Shown here: in pieces, positions 1 to 7,623 of the stretch
Numbering within the stretch: position 1 is the stretch's first letter
Layout of the letters: each line of letters begins with the position of its first letter
Notes under the pieces: generated by a model
Database searches by the model: none
Told to the model about the DNA's origin: nothing
The model's input: the letters and a program-made list of their open reading frames with translations, nothing else
Made by a program: the position numbers and the translations under genes
NCBI GenBank assembly: GCA_002397275.1
Contig: DHAA01000117.1
Location: forward strand, 1 to 25,264
DNA length: 25,264 bases
From: Thermacetogenium sp. UBA4966
GTDB lineage: Bacteria; Bacillota; DSM-12270; Thermacetogeniales; Thermacetogeniaceae
Direction of reading: 5' to 3'

Positions 1-71
1 TAAATGGAAACGCGATCTCTGATATTACTCTTATCTTCTTGCTTTTCTCTGATCTTTATGGTAAATTAAAA

Positions 72-97
72 TTGATAAGGGCATATGCCTATATAAA
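72..97 (+). promoter_or_regulatory. Candidate promoter/operator with GGCATATGCC palindrome
   Basis: A perfect 10-bp palindrome GGCATATGCC lies at 80-89, between TTGATA (72-77) and TATAAA (92-97). The 14-nt gap between those two hexamers is shorter than a normal sigma-70 spacer, so the exact promoter is uncertain. The palindrome is the better-supported element: a closely related GCATATGC sits at 2698-2705, just downstream of the promoter of the Fur-family gene. I infer a shared operator; the binding protein is unknown. Confidence 0.4.
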
Positions 98-128
98 TCA
101 AAAACATCCACACCAAGGAGGTTCCTAA

Positions 129-497
129 ATGAAAATAGGGGTGACTGCAACCGGAAAGGATCTTGATTCTCAGATGGATCCCAGATTGGGGAGAAGCGCT
201 TACTTTATTGTGGTGGATCCGGATACGGAGGAATTTGAAGCCATCGCGAATCCAGGAATTTCTGCAGGAGGCGGCGCCGGAATCCAGGCGGCGCAAGCGT
301 TAGTGAAGCAGGGAGCAGAAGCGGTGATTACCGGGCATTGCGGCCCGAATGCTTTTGATGTGCTGGCCGCGGGAAAGATAAAAATTTACCAGGCATCGGA
401 AATGACTGTCAGGGAAGTGCTGGATCTTTATAAAAAAGGAGAACTGACCGAAATCAGCACCCCAGGCAGAGCCAACCGAGGCAAGGGTTCTCGATGA
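129..497 (+). CDS. NifX/NifB-like dinitrogenase iron-molybdenum cofactor family protein
   Basis: A 122-residue protein of the small NifX/NifB-C-terminal fold family, proteins that bind or carry metal clusters in the cytoplasm. Seen: an N-terminal MKIGVTATG strand, the DPRLGRSAYF segment typical of the family, the glycine-rich GGGAGIQAAQALVKQGAEAV helix region, and VITGHCGPNAFDVL, which carries a conserved cysteine. The ATG at 129 follows AAGGAGG (115-121) at 7 nt. The gene overlaps the next one by 4 bp (ATGA), so they are translationally coupled. The neighbouring ferredoxin-containing ATPases suggest a role in Fe-S or metal-cluster handling. No nitrogenase genes are seen, so the nitrogenase-derived family name should not be taken as function. 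Confidence 0.87.
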   Translation: MKIGVTATGKDLDSQMDPRLGRSAYFIVVDPDTEEFEAIANPGISAGGGAGIQAAQALVKQGAEAVITGHCGPNAFDVLAAGKIKIYQASEMTVREVLDLYKKGELTEISTPGRANRGKGSR

Positions 498-1354
498 TTA
501 TCTCTGTGTTAAGCGGCAAAGGAGGCACAGGCAAAACTACTGTAGCGGTTAATCTGGCTGTTTCCCTGGCGGTAAAAAAGGAAAAAATACTTTTGCTGGA
601 TGCGGATGTGGAGGAGCCCAATGCCGGACTCTATCTCAAGCCGGTAGTGGACGAATCTATGCCGGTTACCATTCCTGTTCCTGAGATCGATGAGGAGCGA
701 TGCGACTATTGCGGGGAGTGCGCTGATTTTTGCCGGTTTAATGCGCTGGCTGTCACTGAAGGGGTTGTGATTACTTTTCCTGAACTCTGCCATGCTTGCG
801 GCGGGTGTACCCTCGTTTGTCCAAGGCAAGCGATCAAGGAGGTTGACAGAGAGATCGGCACGATTGAAAAGGGCCGGGCGGAATCTATTGGTTTCCGGCA
901 GGGAAGGCTGCATATCGGAGAGCCTTTCGCAGTGCCGGTGACACGAGCCCTAAAAAGAGGATTGACGGATATAGAAGACAGTATAGTGATCATTGATTCT
1001 CCTGCCGGCGTATCCTGTCCTGTGATCGAGGCGGTGAGGGGCAGCGACTTCGCCCTCTTGGTTACAGAACCCACGCCTTTTGGGCGCCATGACCTGAGAC
1101 TCGCTTTAGAGATGGTAGATTATTTAGGAATACCGCGCGGCGTGGTGATCAACCGTGCCGGGGACGACAACAGTATTATCAGCGAACTCTGTCGGGAGAA
1201 AAATGTTCCCATCTTGCTGGAGATCGAGTTCAGTTCCCGCTTGGCTTCACTAGGGTCTGTGGGCATACCGTTTTGCGAGGCGTTGCTTTACTGGCGGGAA
1301 AGATTCTATGAGGTGTATCAATCGATCAAGGAGAAATGCTTATGCGCCAATTAG
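494..1354 (+). CDS. MinD/Mrp-family P-loop ATPase with inserted ferredoxin domain (first copy)
   Basis: A 286-residue cytoplasmic ATPase of the MinD superfamily. The deviant Walker A motif SGKGGTGKTT is at residues 7-16, followed by the LLDADVEEPN segment. A bacterial-type 2x[4Fe-4S] ferredoxin domain is inserted at about residues 68-115, with cysteines at 70, 73, 76, 80 and 99, 102, 105, 109. IIDSPAGVSCPVIEA and LVTEPTPFGRHDL near residues 160-200 complete the nucleotide site. This family is thought to act as Fe-S carrier/assembly ATPases and is commonly found in tandem in anaerobes. It overlaps both the NifX-like gene upstream and, slightly, the second copy downstream. The substrate is not deducible. 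Confidence 0.88.
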   Translation: MIISVLSGKGGTGKTTVAVNLAVSLAVKKEKILLLDADVEEPNAGLYLKPVVDESMPVTIPVPEIDEERCDYCGECADFCRFNALAVTEGVVITFPELCHACGGCTLVCPRQAIKEVDREIGTIEKGRAESIGFRQGRLHIGEPFAVPVTRALKRGLTDIEDSIVIIDSPAGVSCPVIEAVRGSDFALLVTEPTPFGRHDLRLALEMVDYLGIPRGVVINRAGDDNSIISELCREKNVPILLEIEFSSRLASLGSVGIPFCEALLYWRERFYEVYQSIKEKCLCAN

Positions 1355-2205
1355 TTATTACCAGTGGAAAAGGAGGAACAGGTAAAACGACGGTAACCGC
1401 GTGCTTTGTTGCTCTTGCCGGTGAAAAGATCGTTGCAGATGCCGATGTGGAAGCCCCCAACCAACATCTCTTGCTTAACCCCCGGATTATAGAGAGAAGG
1501 GATTATAAAGGAGCAAAGATGGCGGTCAAGAATGCCGAAAAATGTGAACAGTGTGGAAAATGCGAGGAGTACTGCCGCTTTAACGCCATTAAGGATATGG
1601 AAGTAGAACCCACCGGCTGCGAGGGCTGCGGCGTCTGTGTTTTCGTTTGTCCAACGGGAGCCCTGCGGATTGAAGAGGTTACCACAGGAGTTACTATGGT
1701 TTCCAAAACCGATTATGGCTCTTTTTCACACGCTCTCTTAGAAATCGGCGCCGAAGGCTCTGGGAAACTGGTAACAGAGGTGCGCAAAAACGCTGAAAAA
1801 ATAGTGCAAGATGAGCCGCTGCTGCTTATCGATGGTTCGCCGGGAATCGGGTGCCCGGTCATTGCCTCTCTCACCGGGACAGATTTTGCTCTGATTGTAA
1901 CCGAACCCTCTGTTTCCGGGATGCATGATTTGGAAAGGATCCATCAAGTAACGCGGCATTTTGGCGTAGATGCCCTTGTCTGCATCAACAAGTGGGATTT
2001 AAGCCCTAAAATGAGCAGGGATATTGAGAAATACTGTGAGGATAAAGGTGTTGACCTGGTTGGCAAAATTCCTTTTGACTCCGGGGTTATAGATGTCTAT
2101 AAAGAGAGCCTGCCTGTTGAGCGATTATTAAAGACCAAGGCAGGGGAAGCTATTGAAAAGATATGGGAAAAAGTCAGGGGACACCTTTTTAATAATAAAA
2201 AATAA
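1342..2205 (+). CDS. MinD/Mrp-family P-loop ATPase with inserted ferredoxin domain (second copy)
   Basis: Paralogue of the preceding gene, 287 residues from the chosen start. SGKGGTGKTT is near residue 8, ADADVEAPN follows, and two CxxCxxCxxxC clusters (CEQCGKCEEYC and CEGCGVCVFVC) are near residues 68-103. LLIDGSPGIGCPVI and VTEPSVSGMHDLERI match the ATPase core. Two in-frame ATGs exist; the second, at 1342, is 8 nt from AAGGAG (1328-1333), whereas ATG 1336 is only 2 nt away, so 1342 is preferred. It probably forms a heterodimer with the first copy. Such pairs are usually co-transcribed with NifX-like proteins, as here. Confidence 0.88.
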   Translation: MRQLVITSGKGGTGKTTVTACFVALAGEKIVADADVEAPNQHLLLNPRIIERRDYKGAKMAVKNAEKCEQCGKCEEYCRFNAIKDMEVEPTGCEGCGVCVFVCPTGALRIEEVTTGVTMVSKTDYGSFSHALLEIGAEGSGKLVTEVRKNAEKIVQDEPLLLIDGSPGIGCPVIASLTGTDFALIVTEPSVSGMHDLERIHQVTRHFGVDALVCINKWDLSPKMSRDIEKYCEDKGVDLVGKIPFDSGVIDVYKESLPVERLLKTKAGEAIEKIWEKVRGHLFNNKK

Positions 2206-2239
2206 GGCATTAAAACTATTATACGAGAGGATGATTAAC

Positions 2240-2569
2240 ATGAAGGTTGCTGTTCCGTCCCAGGGCGCCGATATATGCGCGCATTTTGGACACTGCGAGA
2301 GTTTTACCATTGCAGAAGTAGAAGAGGGTAAGGTGATCAGTAAGCAAACATTAAAAGCACCCCCGCATGAACCTGGTCTGTTGCCGCGTCTGTTGGCCGG
2401 TGAAGGCGTTAATGTGGTAATTACAGGGGGAATGGGCGCCCGCGCTCAGGATCTTTTTGCACAGCAGGATATTCAGGTGATCACAGGCGCCGGCGGTTCT
2501 ATTGATCAAGCCCTGGCGGCGTTTATCAAAGGTAATCTGCAAACAGGTCCCAATGCATGCGACCATTAA
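2240..2569 (+). CDS. NifX/NifB-like dinitrogenase iron-molybdenum cofactor family protein (second)
   Basis: A 109-residue protein related to the first gene of the operon. It shows MKVAVPSQGADICAHFGHCESFTI at its start, a family hallmark in which His and Cys near residues 14-18 are candidate metal ligands, then GGMGARAQDLF and a final PNACDH. The start at 2240 is 9 nt from GAGAGG (2225-2230); the ATG at 2231 touches that site and an upstream extension into the previous gene has no ribosome-binding site. It is followed by a perfect 13-bp hairpin, so it likely ends the operon. Confidence 0.85.
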   Translation: MKVAVPSQGADICAHFGHCESFTIAEVEEGKVISKQTLKAPPHEPGLLPRLLAGEGVNVVITGGMGARAQDLFAQQDIQVITGAGGSIDQALAAFIKGNLQTGPNACDH

Positions 2570-2594
2570 AGGAAAATCATAAATAAAATTTTTA

Positions 2595-2640
2595 GAAACG
2601 CGCCGCTTAGATTCATCAGCGGCGCGTTTCTGTCCAAAAT
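2595..2640 (+). terminator. Strong hairpin, probable transcription terminator
   Basis: Perfect 13-bp stem: GAAACGCGCCGCT (2595-2607) pairs with AGCGGCGCGTTTC (2618-2630) around a 10-nt loop. The T-run on the plus strand is weak. The flank on the opposite strand is T-rich, so termination may be bidirectional. Confidence 0.75.
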
Positions 2641-2655
2641 ATTTTTTATCTGTAC

Positions 2656-2705
2656 TTGCATGACGAAAAGATTCATGTTATATTATTAGTGTAATGAGCA
2701 TATGC
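2656..2705 (+). promoter_or_regulatory. Promoter of the Fur-family gene with downstream GCATATGC palindrome
   Basis: TTGCAT (2656-2661), a 17-nt spacer and TATATT (2679-2684) preceded by TG one base before the hexamer (extended -10). The palindrome GCATATGC (2698-2705) begins about 14 nt after the -10 box, so it would overlap the start of transcription, a position suited to repression. The same core occurs at 80-89. Confidence 0.6.
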
Positions 2706-2783
2706 CCATTTAGAAAGCAGATTAAAGTACGCTTGATAAGGCTTTGAGCCTTAAACTGAACTGAATGCGAGGGGGTGACGCTG

Positions 2784-3275
2784 TTGGGTGATATGCTGGA
2801 CTCCTGTTATCAGGAACTAGAAAGACGCCATATTCGTCTTACTCCTCAGAGAGAAGCTGTACTGCTGGCACTGTATCGTGATAGGGATGGGCATTTAACT
2901 CCTTATGAGCTATTTAAAAAGGCAAAAAAAATCTATCCTGAACTGGGGTTGGCCACGGTTTATAGAACACTCGAGCTGTTTTTAGGAACAGGTTTGCTCC
3001 GAGATGTTCAGTTTGATAAGGGGATAACCCAGTATGAGCTTAAAGATGCAAAGGGTAGCCGGCATCATCATCTAGTTTGCAAGTGTTGTGGACATCTGCA
3101 GGAGATTAATGGAATTTTTCCAAAGAAACTGCTGGATCAGGTAAACGAAGAAACCGGTTTCTTGATTACCGATTACTGTTGTCAGTTCTATGGTTATTGT
3201 GAACAGTGTAGAGCGGGCAGTAACTATGATGACAGGCAAGTTGAAATCGAAAAACATGTGAGAAAGGAGGTGTAA
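2784..3275 (+). CDS. Fur-family metal-responsive transcriptional regulator
   Basis: About 163 residues, the usual size for Fur/PerR/Zur proteins. Seen: the winged helix (RLTPQREAVLLALY, then LGLATVYRTLELF as recognition helix), the regulatory HHHLVCKCCG motif with its HHH metal ligands, and two CxxC pairs (CKCC and YCEQC) that normally hold structural zinc. AGGGGGTG (2770-2777) is well placed for TTG 2784, whereas the GTG at 2775 lies inside that site, so 2784 is chosen; ATG 2793 is an alternative. It is transcribed from its own promoter and is followed after 1 nt by the DUF5320-like gene. Iron, zinc or peroxide specificity cannot be told. It may regulate the Fe-S ATPase operon, given the shared palindrome. 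Confidence 0.87.
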   Translation: MGDMLDSCYQELERRHIRLTPQREAVLLALYRDRDGHLTPYELFKKAKKIYPELGLATVYRTLELFLGTGLLRDVQFDKGITQYELKDAKGSRHHHLVCKCCGHLQEINGIFPKKLLDQVNEETGFLITDYCCQFYGYCEQCRAGSNYDDRQVEIEKHVRKEV

Positions 3276-3276
3276 A

Positions 3277-3603
3277 ATGATGCGCGGTCGTAATTATTTC
3301 GGTCCTGGTTTTTGGAAAGGTGGTCCTGGACGTGTCGGTGAAGGCGCCGGCGGAGGTAGAGGTAATTCAGCGCCTTTTTGCCGGTTTTTCCCCTGGCTCC
3401 CACGCCGTTGGTGGGCTGCTTCAGGATGTGTTCCCGGTCCTTGGGGCGTGGCGCCGGAAAGGGCGTCCGGGTCTTGGGCTGCTGAGCCAATACAGGGAGA
3501 AGCCTGGAATGAAGCAGATGTTCTCAAAGAGCAGGCCAGTTTTGTGCAGCAGCGGCTGGACGAGATCAATAAGCGGCTTAAAGATCTGGAGGGGCAAGAA
3601 TAA
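3277..3603 (+). CDS. DUF5320-like small Gly/Arg-rich protein with C-terminal coiled coil
   Basis: 108 residues. The N-terminal two thirds is rich in Gly, Arg, Trp and Pro (MMRGRNYFGPGFWKGG, GEGAGGGRG, RRWWAA). The last 35 residues form a charged helix, LKEQASFVQQRLDEINKRL followed by KDLEGQE. This pattern fits the DUF5320 family, which is commonly found next to NifX-like and MinD-ferredoxin genes in anaerobes; that assignment is from memory of the family. The start has an excellent AAAGGAGGTG site and follows the regulator stop by one base, so the two are co-transcribed. Function unknown. The high G+C shadow frames here are not credible genes. Confidence 0.65.
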   Translation: MMRGRNYFGPGFWKGGPGRVGEGAGGGRGNSAPFCRFFPWLPRRWWAASGCVPGPWGVAPERASGSWAAEPIQGEAWNEADVLKEQASFVQQRLDEINKRLKDLEGQE

Positions 3604-3635
3604 GCTGTAAAGCTACCGTTATTCCCATTGTTAAA

Positions 3636-3671
3636 GGGGGAAACTCATGAAGACGTTTCCCCCACTTTTTT
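3636..3671 (+). terminator. Rho-independent terminator
   Basis: Perfect 9-bp stem GGGGGAAAC (3636-3644) with GTTTCCCCC (3655-3663), 10-nt loop, followed by a T-tract (3666-3671). It ends the Fur/DUF5320 transcript. Confidence 0.88.
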
Positions 3672-3706
3672 AAGAGGCGACAGGGGATGGATCTCTGTCA
3701 CCTCTT
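3672..3706. terminator. Second, imperfect hairpin after the terminator
   Basis: AAGAGGCGACAG (3672-3683) pairs with CTGTCACCTCTT (3695-3706) with one mismatch. No T-run follows on the plus strand. It may protect the 3' end or act as a backup terminator for the convergent minus-strand operon. The gap from here to 3810 shows nothing else that I recognise. Confidence 0.4.
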
Positions 3707-3809
3707 AGGGCGGAACTATAAACGGCTTGCATCCGACTTCCTTTGAGATAGGCCAGACTCTATGCCTGCGGGCGCATCCGTTGTATAAACAAAGGTTCTG
3801 CTATGAATA

Positions 3810-4022
3810 TTACTTATGAATAAAGATCTGCCATTCTCCGCCTATATTTTTTTTGGTTTCTACCTCAAACCCCTTGTTCTTAGCCAGACGAGTTACGTTT
3901 TCCAGCGCTGTGTTGTTATCGACCAGTACTTCTATCTCCTCGTCATACTTCTCAACGGCTGCCTTCGTTTTGATGACGGGCAGAGGGCAGCTCAAGCCTC
4001 TAGCATCGACGACATTACTCAA
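3810..4022 (-). CDS. TusA/SirA-family sulfurtransferase-like protein
   Basis: A 70-residue protein of the TusA/SirA/YeeD family of small sulfur (or selenium) carriers. The hallmark is the DARGLSCPLPVIKTK segment, where the CPxP cysteine (about residue 12) would carry a persulfide. A TTG start is chosen: GAGGAGG lies 8 nt upstream. It is co-transcribed 30 nt behind the YedE-like permease. In selenium-using bacteria the partner YedF has a TusA domain fused to a second, DsrE-like domain. Here only the TusA domain is present and the gene ends at a proper stop, so this is either a plain TusA-like protein or a short YedF. Confidence 0.85.
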   Translation of the reverse strand: MSNVVDARGLSCPLPVIKTKAAVEKYDEEIEVLVDNNTALENVTRLAKNKGFEVETKKNIGGEWQIFIHK

Positions 4023-4052
4023 GATAAGCGCCTCCTCATATTTTGCTTGTCG

Positions 4053-5120
4053 CTAAGCCTCCCGGCAGACCCAACCTATGCCGGCACAGATTAGGATGCC
4101 GATGATCACAATGATTTTTCCATAAAAAGTCGGCCCGTCGGGGCTGCTGGCCAGCATGAAGTTATGCGCTATAGCGGCGCCTGCTACCATTCCCAGCACC
4201 GTAATGCCACCGTCGGTGTCACCCTGCCCGCTTAAAATCAGCTGGCGCAGCGGGCACCCCCCGGCCAGTATCCCTGCCAGTCCAACGAGAGCCATGCCCA
4301 TGAAATTCCAAACGCCGTCCGTATGAGCTATCGGCTGGTTCGCAAAACCAAGATTAAAACTACCTAAGATCAGATTAGCAACCAAAACACCGACAAAAAT
4401 CGCACCGTAGCCTTTGAGCAAATAGGTATCTCTGGTAAGAGCATAATCACGGACTCCGCCGCTCAGGCAGAGGCGGGCGCGCTGGGCAAGAAAACCCACA
4501 ACGAGTCCTGCGGCAAGGCTGATGGCCAGCGGTGCAAAGAGGGAACCAGGCCCCTTAGCGCTTACAAAGATGGGACCGCCGGCTTCAGCATTAAAGACCG
4601 GCTGATAAATTGCTAAAAACACGATGACCACGGCTATGAAGGGCATAATCAACGCCCCTGCCAGCGACCCGTTCTGGGCTCGACCCAGGTTGAAGCCGCG
4701 CTTTAAAAACTCTACTCCTGCCATGATACCGACAACGAAACCAACCAGCCCCAGGATAGCGTTGAGATCTCCGCCACCCAGTCTCAGCAGCATGCGCAAC
4801 GGGCAGCCTAAGAAAACCAGCGCTCCGATCATCATAAATATTCCCAATAAAAATCTGACAATAGTGCCTGAACCGCCTTTACTCCTGAATTCACGCCCGA
4901 TCAGCGCCGCAAAAGCAGCCCCTAAAATCAGTCCCGGTATCTCCGGCCTCAAATACTGGACAATAGCCGCCCGGTGCAGTCCCAGGGCGCCTGCCGTATC
5001 TCTCAAAAAACAGGCTATACAAAGCCCCATATTCCCTGGGTTTCCCCACTTGACAAGCAACGCGGCTAGAACACCAATCACAAGTCCTGTACAAACCACC
5101 AGCCAATCCTTTCGATCCAA
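4053..5120 (-). CDS. yedE: YedE-family putative selenium/sulfur transporter
   Basis: A 355-residue inner-membrane protein with about ten hydrophobic segments, in the YeeE/YedE family of thiosulfate- or selenium-related permeases. Characteristic cysteines: GLCIAC near residues 32-37, GCPLRMLLRLGGGD near 105 and GCPLRQLILSGQGD near 295. The two GCPLR repeats mark the internal duplication of the family, and RARLCLSGGVRDY lies between them. The combination with a TusA-like gene matches the selenium-metabolism YedE/YedF pair. The TTG start has a GGGAGGG site about 9 nt upstream. The transported species (selenium or sulfur) is inferred from family and context only; no selD or selA is in the window. 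Confidence 0.85.
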   Translation of the reverse strand: MDRKDWLVVCTGLVIGVLAALLVKWGNPGNMGLCIACFLRDTAGALGLHRAAIVQYLRPEIPGLILGAAFAALIGREFRSKGGSGTIVRFLLGIFMMIGALVFLGCPLRMLLRLGGGDLNAILGLVGFVVGIMAGVEFLKRGFNLGRAQNGSLAGALIMPFIAVVIVFLAIYQPVFNAEAGGPIFVSAKGPGSLFAPLAISLAAGLVVGFLAQRARLCLSGGVRDYALTRDTYLLKGYGAIFVGVLVANLILGSFNLGFANQPIAHTDGVWNFMGMALVGLAGILAGGCPLRQLILSGQGDTDGGITVLGMVAGAAIAHNFMLASSPDGPTFYGKIIVIIGILICAGIGWVCREA

Positions 5121-5166
5121 GTGAAAATCCCTCCCTCAATTAATAAAGACAAAATTTAATGTTATA

Positions 5167-5204
5167 AATTAGCTAATTCCGTCTTAATTCCTGCTATTTA
5201 AGAC
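5167..5204. promoter_or_regulatory. Palindrome and inverted repeat upstream of yedE
   Basis: AATTAGCTAATT (5167-5178) is a perfect 12-bp palindrome. Directly after it GTCTTAA (5181-5187) and TTAAGAC (5198-5204) form a 7-bp inverted repeat. Both lie 45-85 bp upstream of the yedE start in AT-rich DNA, and I infer an operator for the minus-strand operon. I could not place a convincing promoter. The rest of 5205-5395 shows no further feature that I recognise. Confidence 0.3.
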
Positions 5205-5404
5205 ATAACAATAAGTTATAAAGAATTGCAGGCCACCGCTTATCTTAAATAATCTCAAGTATTCAGCTAATTTATGGAACAGAAAGTAACCTGTGAGTGT
5301 TATGTAGAGGGTATTGCTATTTCTTTATGGGATTTGATGAAATATCTATCAAGTGAGCAGGACATTTAGATACTGTTGGTGAATATACGTAATTATAAAA
5401 GAAT

Positions 5405-5572
5405 AATTCTTTCGGACCAGGTTGAGGAAGCCGGTGCAAAGTCCGGCGCGGTCCCGCCACTGTAGGGGGGATATCCTCTGCGCAAGCTGCTGTTCAGCTT
5501 AAAGATACGCGGCCGGACAGGAGGGAGCAGGGGCTTTAGAACCCAAGCCAGGAAACTCGTCTGTCGTCCGTC
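5405..5572 (+). ncRNA. Cobalamin (AdoCbl-type) riboswitch aptamer
   Basis: The conserved core is plain: AAGCCGGTGCAAAGTCCGGC followed by GCGGTCCCGCCACTGTAG (5429-5466), and the B12 box AAGCCAGGAAACTCG (about 5544-5558). The spacing of about 80 nt between the core and the box and the intervening stems fit the class. It sits upstream of, and in the same direction as, the transcobalamin-like/ECF operon and is followed by a terminator, so B12 would reduce transcription of its own uptake genes. The 5' boundary is approximate. Confidence 0.93.
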
Positions 5573-5575
5573 GGT

Positions 5576-5612
5576 CACACTGCTCTACGCGAGATAGGGG
5601 TGTGGTTTTTTG
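5576..5612 (+). terminator. Riboswitch expression-platform terminator
   Basis: CACAC (5576-5580) pairs with GTGTG (5600-5604), with an inner CTC/GAG, followed by a six-T run (5606-5611). It begins immediately after the riboswitch aptamer and about 200 nt before the first gene, as expected for B12-controlled transcription termination. The leader from 5613 to 5810 contains no other feature that I recognise. Confidence 0.7.
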
Positions 5613-5810
5613 TTTGGATGAATTATGTCCGAGATATACCCCGATTTCCGATAGGACCGGGCTTTTAAGTTCGACGAGAGGAGTGGGGAAAACATTATTT
5701 TGTGCAATTCACTATGCGCCAAATTAGAGCAGCGGTGTGATGTCAAGAAGTCAACTGGAGATTATCCTCGGAATCGGTCGCTGCTCGTAGTATACAAGGG
5801 AGGTTTGAAG

Positions 5811-7547
5811 ATGTTTCGTTTTTATAGGAAGAAGATTATCGCTTTATTGCTGACCGTCTGTTTCTTGGTGACAGTGGTGGCGCCCGGGTTGGCACAGGGA
5901 GCGGAGAATACTGGTAATTCGCTCCAGGAGGCCAGGGATGGTATTGTCGGTTATTACTTGAAAAACAAAACGACTTTGAACAGATGGCGAGAGGTTGCCG
6001 CTCTCAAGGAAGCCGGCCAGAATGTTGCCAACGCTCCCTGGACGCTTCCCGATTGGAAAACAGATCAACTCAATAGTGGGTCGCAGCCGAGCGATTATGC
6101 CGGGGCAATATTAGGCATGCTGGCCGCCGGGGAGAACCCAAAAGATGTTGGGGGAAGGAATCTGGTCGATGAACTGGCTGCGCTACAAGATAGCGACGGC
6201 GGTTTTACCGCCTGGCTTAATCAGACGACTTGGGCTGTTATCGCTCTGGATCAAGCGGGGGGGAATTACAACACCGCTAAAGCCGTAGAGTATCTTATAT
6301 CACAACAAAAAAGCGATGGCGGTTTTGCCCTTTCCGGTGATGTTGGAGATCCTGATACCACCGGGGATGCTCTGTTGTTTCTCGCTGTGCACCAGGATAT
6401 AGCCGGAGTGTCCGATTCTATAAACAGAGCTAAGAATTGCCTGAAAAGCCTACAGCTGTCCAACGGCGGTTTTGCCAGTTGGGGTACTGAAAACCCGGAG
6501 TCCGTGGCGGCTGTGATCCGGGGGCTGCTCGCCTGCGGTGAAGATTTAACTTCGGGAGACTGGAAAAAGGAAAATGGAAACATGATTGACGCCCTCTTTT
6601 CCTTCCAGTTAGAGGACGGGTCCTTTGTTCATCAGATATCGGATACTAAATACGACGCTATGGCAACCGAACAAGCTCTGCTGGCGGCTGCGGATTTGGT
6701 CGGCGCAGGGGCAGTTTATACCGTTAGAACCGGTAAAAAGCACACCGTTAATGAAACCAGAGCGACGGTAAGGGTGAGAGTAGAGGGCGCCGGGGACAGT
6801 TTGAAAGACGCTAAAGTGCAGGTCACAGGAACTGCCCTTGATGCCTTGAAAGCCGCGGCCGGAGAGAAAAACGTAGTGGAAGCGGGCGGGTTTGTCACCT
6901 CTATTTTGGGTGAGAGCGGCAAAAAGATCTCCGACGAGATCAGCACAAGCTGGATGTACTATGTTATCAGGAACGGCGCTATCGAAAAGAGTGCTTTTTC
7001 CCAAGGAGCGGGGGGTTTTAATGTACGGGATGGGGATGAGGTCATCTTCTATATGGGAGCAATGGACAATAATTGGGCGCCGAAGACCTTCTTCCCGGTA
7101 GTAAGCGTCAGCCCGCAGTCGCCGCGCGCGGGTCAATCCATCACCCTGACCATCAAACCCATGAAATACGACTGGACAGCTGATGATCTGATAGACCTGA
7201 CGCCTCAAGAATTAGAGGCTGTCGGTGAGTACACAGTGCTGGCCGGGGGGAAGACATATGTTACCGATAATGGTCATGTTGACATCAAAGCCGTACAGGC
7301 CGGAACGCTTTCCTTCGTCATCACAAACGGCAATGAAGCGGGGTATCCTGATGTGGTAACCTACAAAGGAGATATTAATGTTCAGGCTGCCGTTGAAGAG
7401 GAAACGGGGGAAGGGGCTAAAGCCGACATACCGAAAACAGGGGACGATAATTCACTCTCCTATATTTTTGGAGCCGCCCTCTTTTTTTCAGGGGTTCTGA
7501 TTGTTTGCAGAAAAAGGCGCGGCAACGCTGAGAGGAAACAGGCATAA
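5811..7547 (+). CDS. Wall-anchored transcobalamin/intrinsic-factor-like cobalamin-binding protein
   Basis: 578 residues from ATG 5811 (GGGAGG site 7 nt upstream; the longer frame from 5700 lacks one). Order: basic start and signal peptide (about 1-29); an alpha-toroid with prenyltransferase-type repeats (DSDGGFTAWL, KSDGGFALSG, LSNGGFASWG, LEDGSFVHQI; about 30-300); a DUF4430/transcobalamin C-terminal-like domain (about 310-440) with TSWMYYVIRNG and GGFNVRDGDEVIFYMG; a beta-rich region; then a sorting signal, IPKTG at about 540, a hydrophobic stretch and RKRR. Toroid plus DUF4430-like domain is the arrangement of animal intrinsic factor and transcobalamin, which clamp B12 between the two domains. 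The cobalamin riboswitch upstream and the ECF transporter downstream support B12 capture at the cell surface. Ligand binding is inferred. Confidence 0.82.
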   Translation: MFRFYRKKIIALLLTVCFLVTVVAPGLAQGAENTGNSLQEARDGIVGYYLKNKTTLNRWREVAALKEAGQNVANAPWTLPDWKTDQLNSGSQPSDYAGAILGMLAAGENPKDVGGRNLVDELAALQDSDGGFTAWLNQTTWAVIALDQAGGNYNTAKAVEYLISQQKSDGGFALSGDVGDPDTTGDALLFLAVHQDIAGVSDSINRAKNCLKSLQLSNGGFASWGTENPESVAAVIRGLLACGEDLTSGDWKKENGNMIDALFSFQLEDGSFVHQISDTKYDAMATEQALLAAADLVGAGAVYTVRTGKKHTVNETRATVRVRVEGAGDSLKDAKVQVTGTALDALKAAAGEKNVVEAGGFVTSILGESGKKISDEISTSWMYYVIRNGAIEKSAFSQGAGGFNVRDGDEVIFYMGAMDNNWAPKTFFPVVSVSPQSPRAGQSITLTIKPMKYDWTADDLIDLTPQELEAVGEYTVLAGGKTYVTDNGHVDIKAVQAGTLSFVITNGNEAGYPDVVTYKGDINVQAAVEEETGEGAKADIPKTGDDNSLSYIFGAALFFSGVLIVCRKRRGNAERKQA

Positions 7548-7623
7548 CAAGCAGCGCAGAGCGACGATGCACATGAACTCCAATAACATCAATAGACATA
7601 CAAGTGAGAAGGGGGGTTGCTTC

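Noticed and set aside
129..2569. A nitrogenase (nif) cluster
   Set aside because: The NifX-like proteins are small general family members and no nifH, nifD, nifK, nifE, nifN or full nifB is present.
3320..3610. Alternative plus-strand frame over the DUF5320-like gene
   Set aside because: The frame starting at 3277 has a strong ribosome-binding site and ends in a family-like coiled coil; the other frame has neither.
4624..5124. 166-codon plus-strand open frame
   Set aside because: It is the antisense shadow of the yedE-like membrane protein gene, with low-complexity Pro/Ser/Thr-rich translation.
6609..7208. 199-codon open frame on the minus strand
   Set aside because: It lies antisense inside the transcobalamin-like gene, has no recognisable domain or ribosome-binding site, and the plus-strand protein is clearly real.
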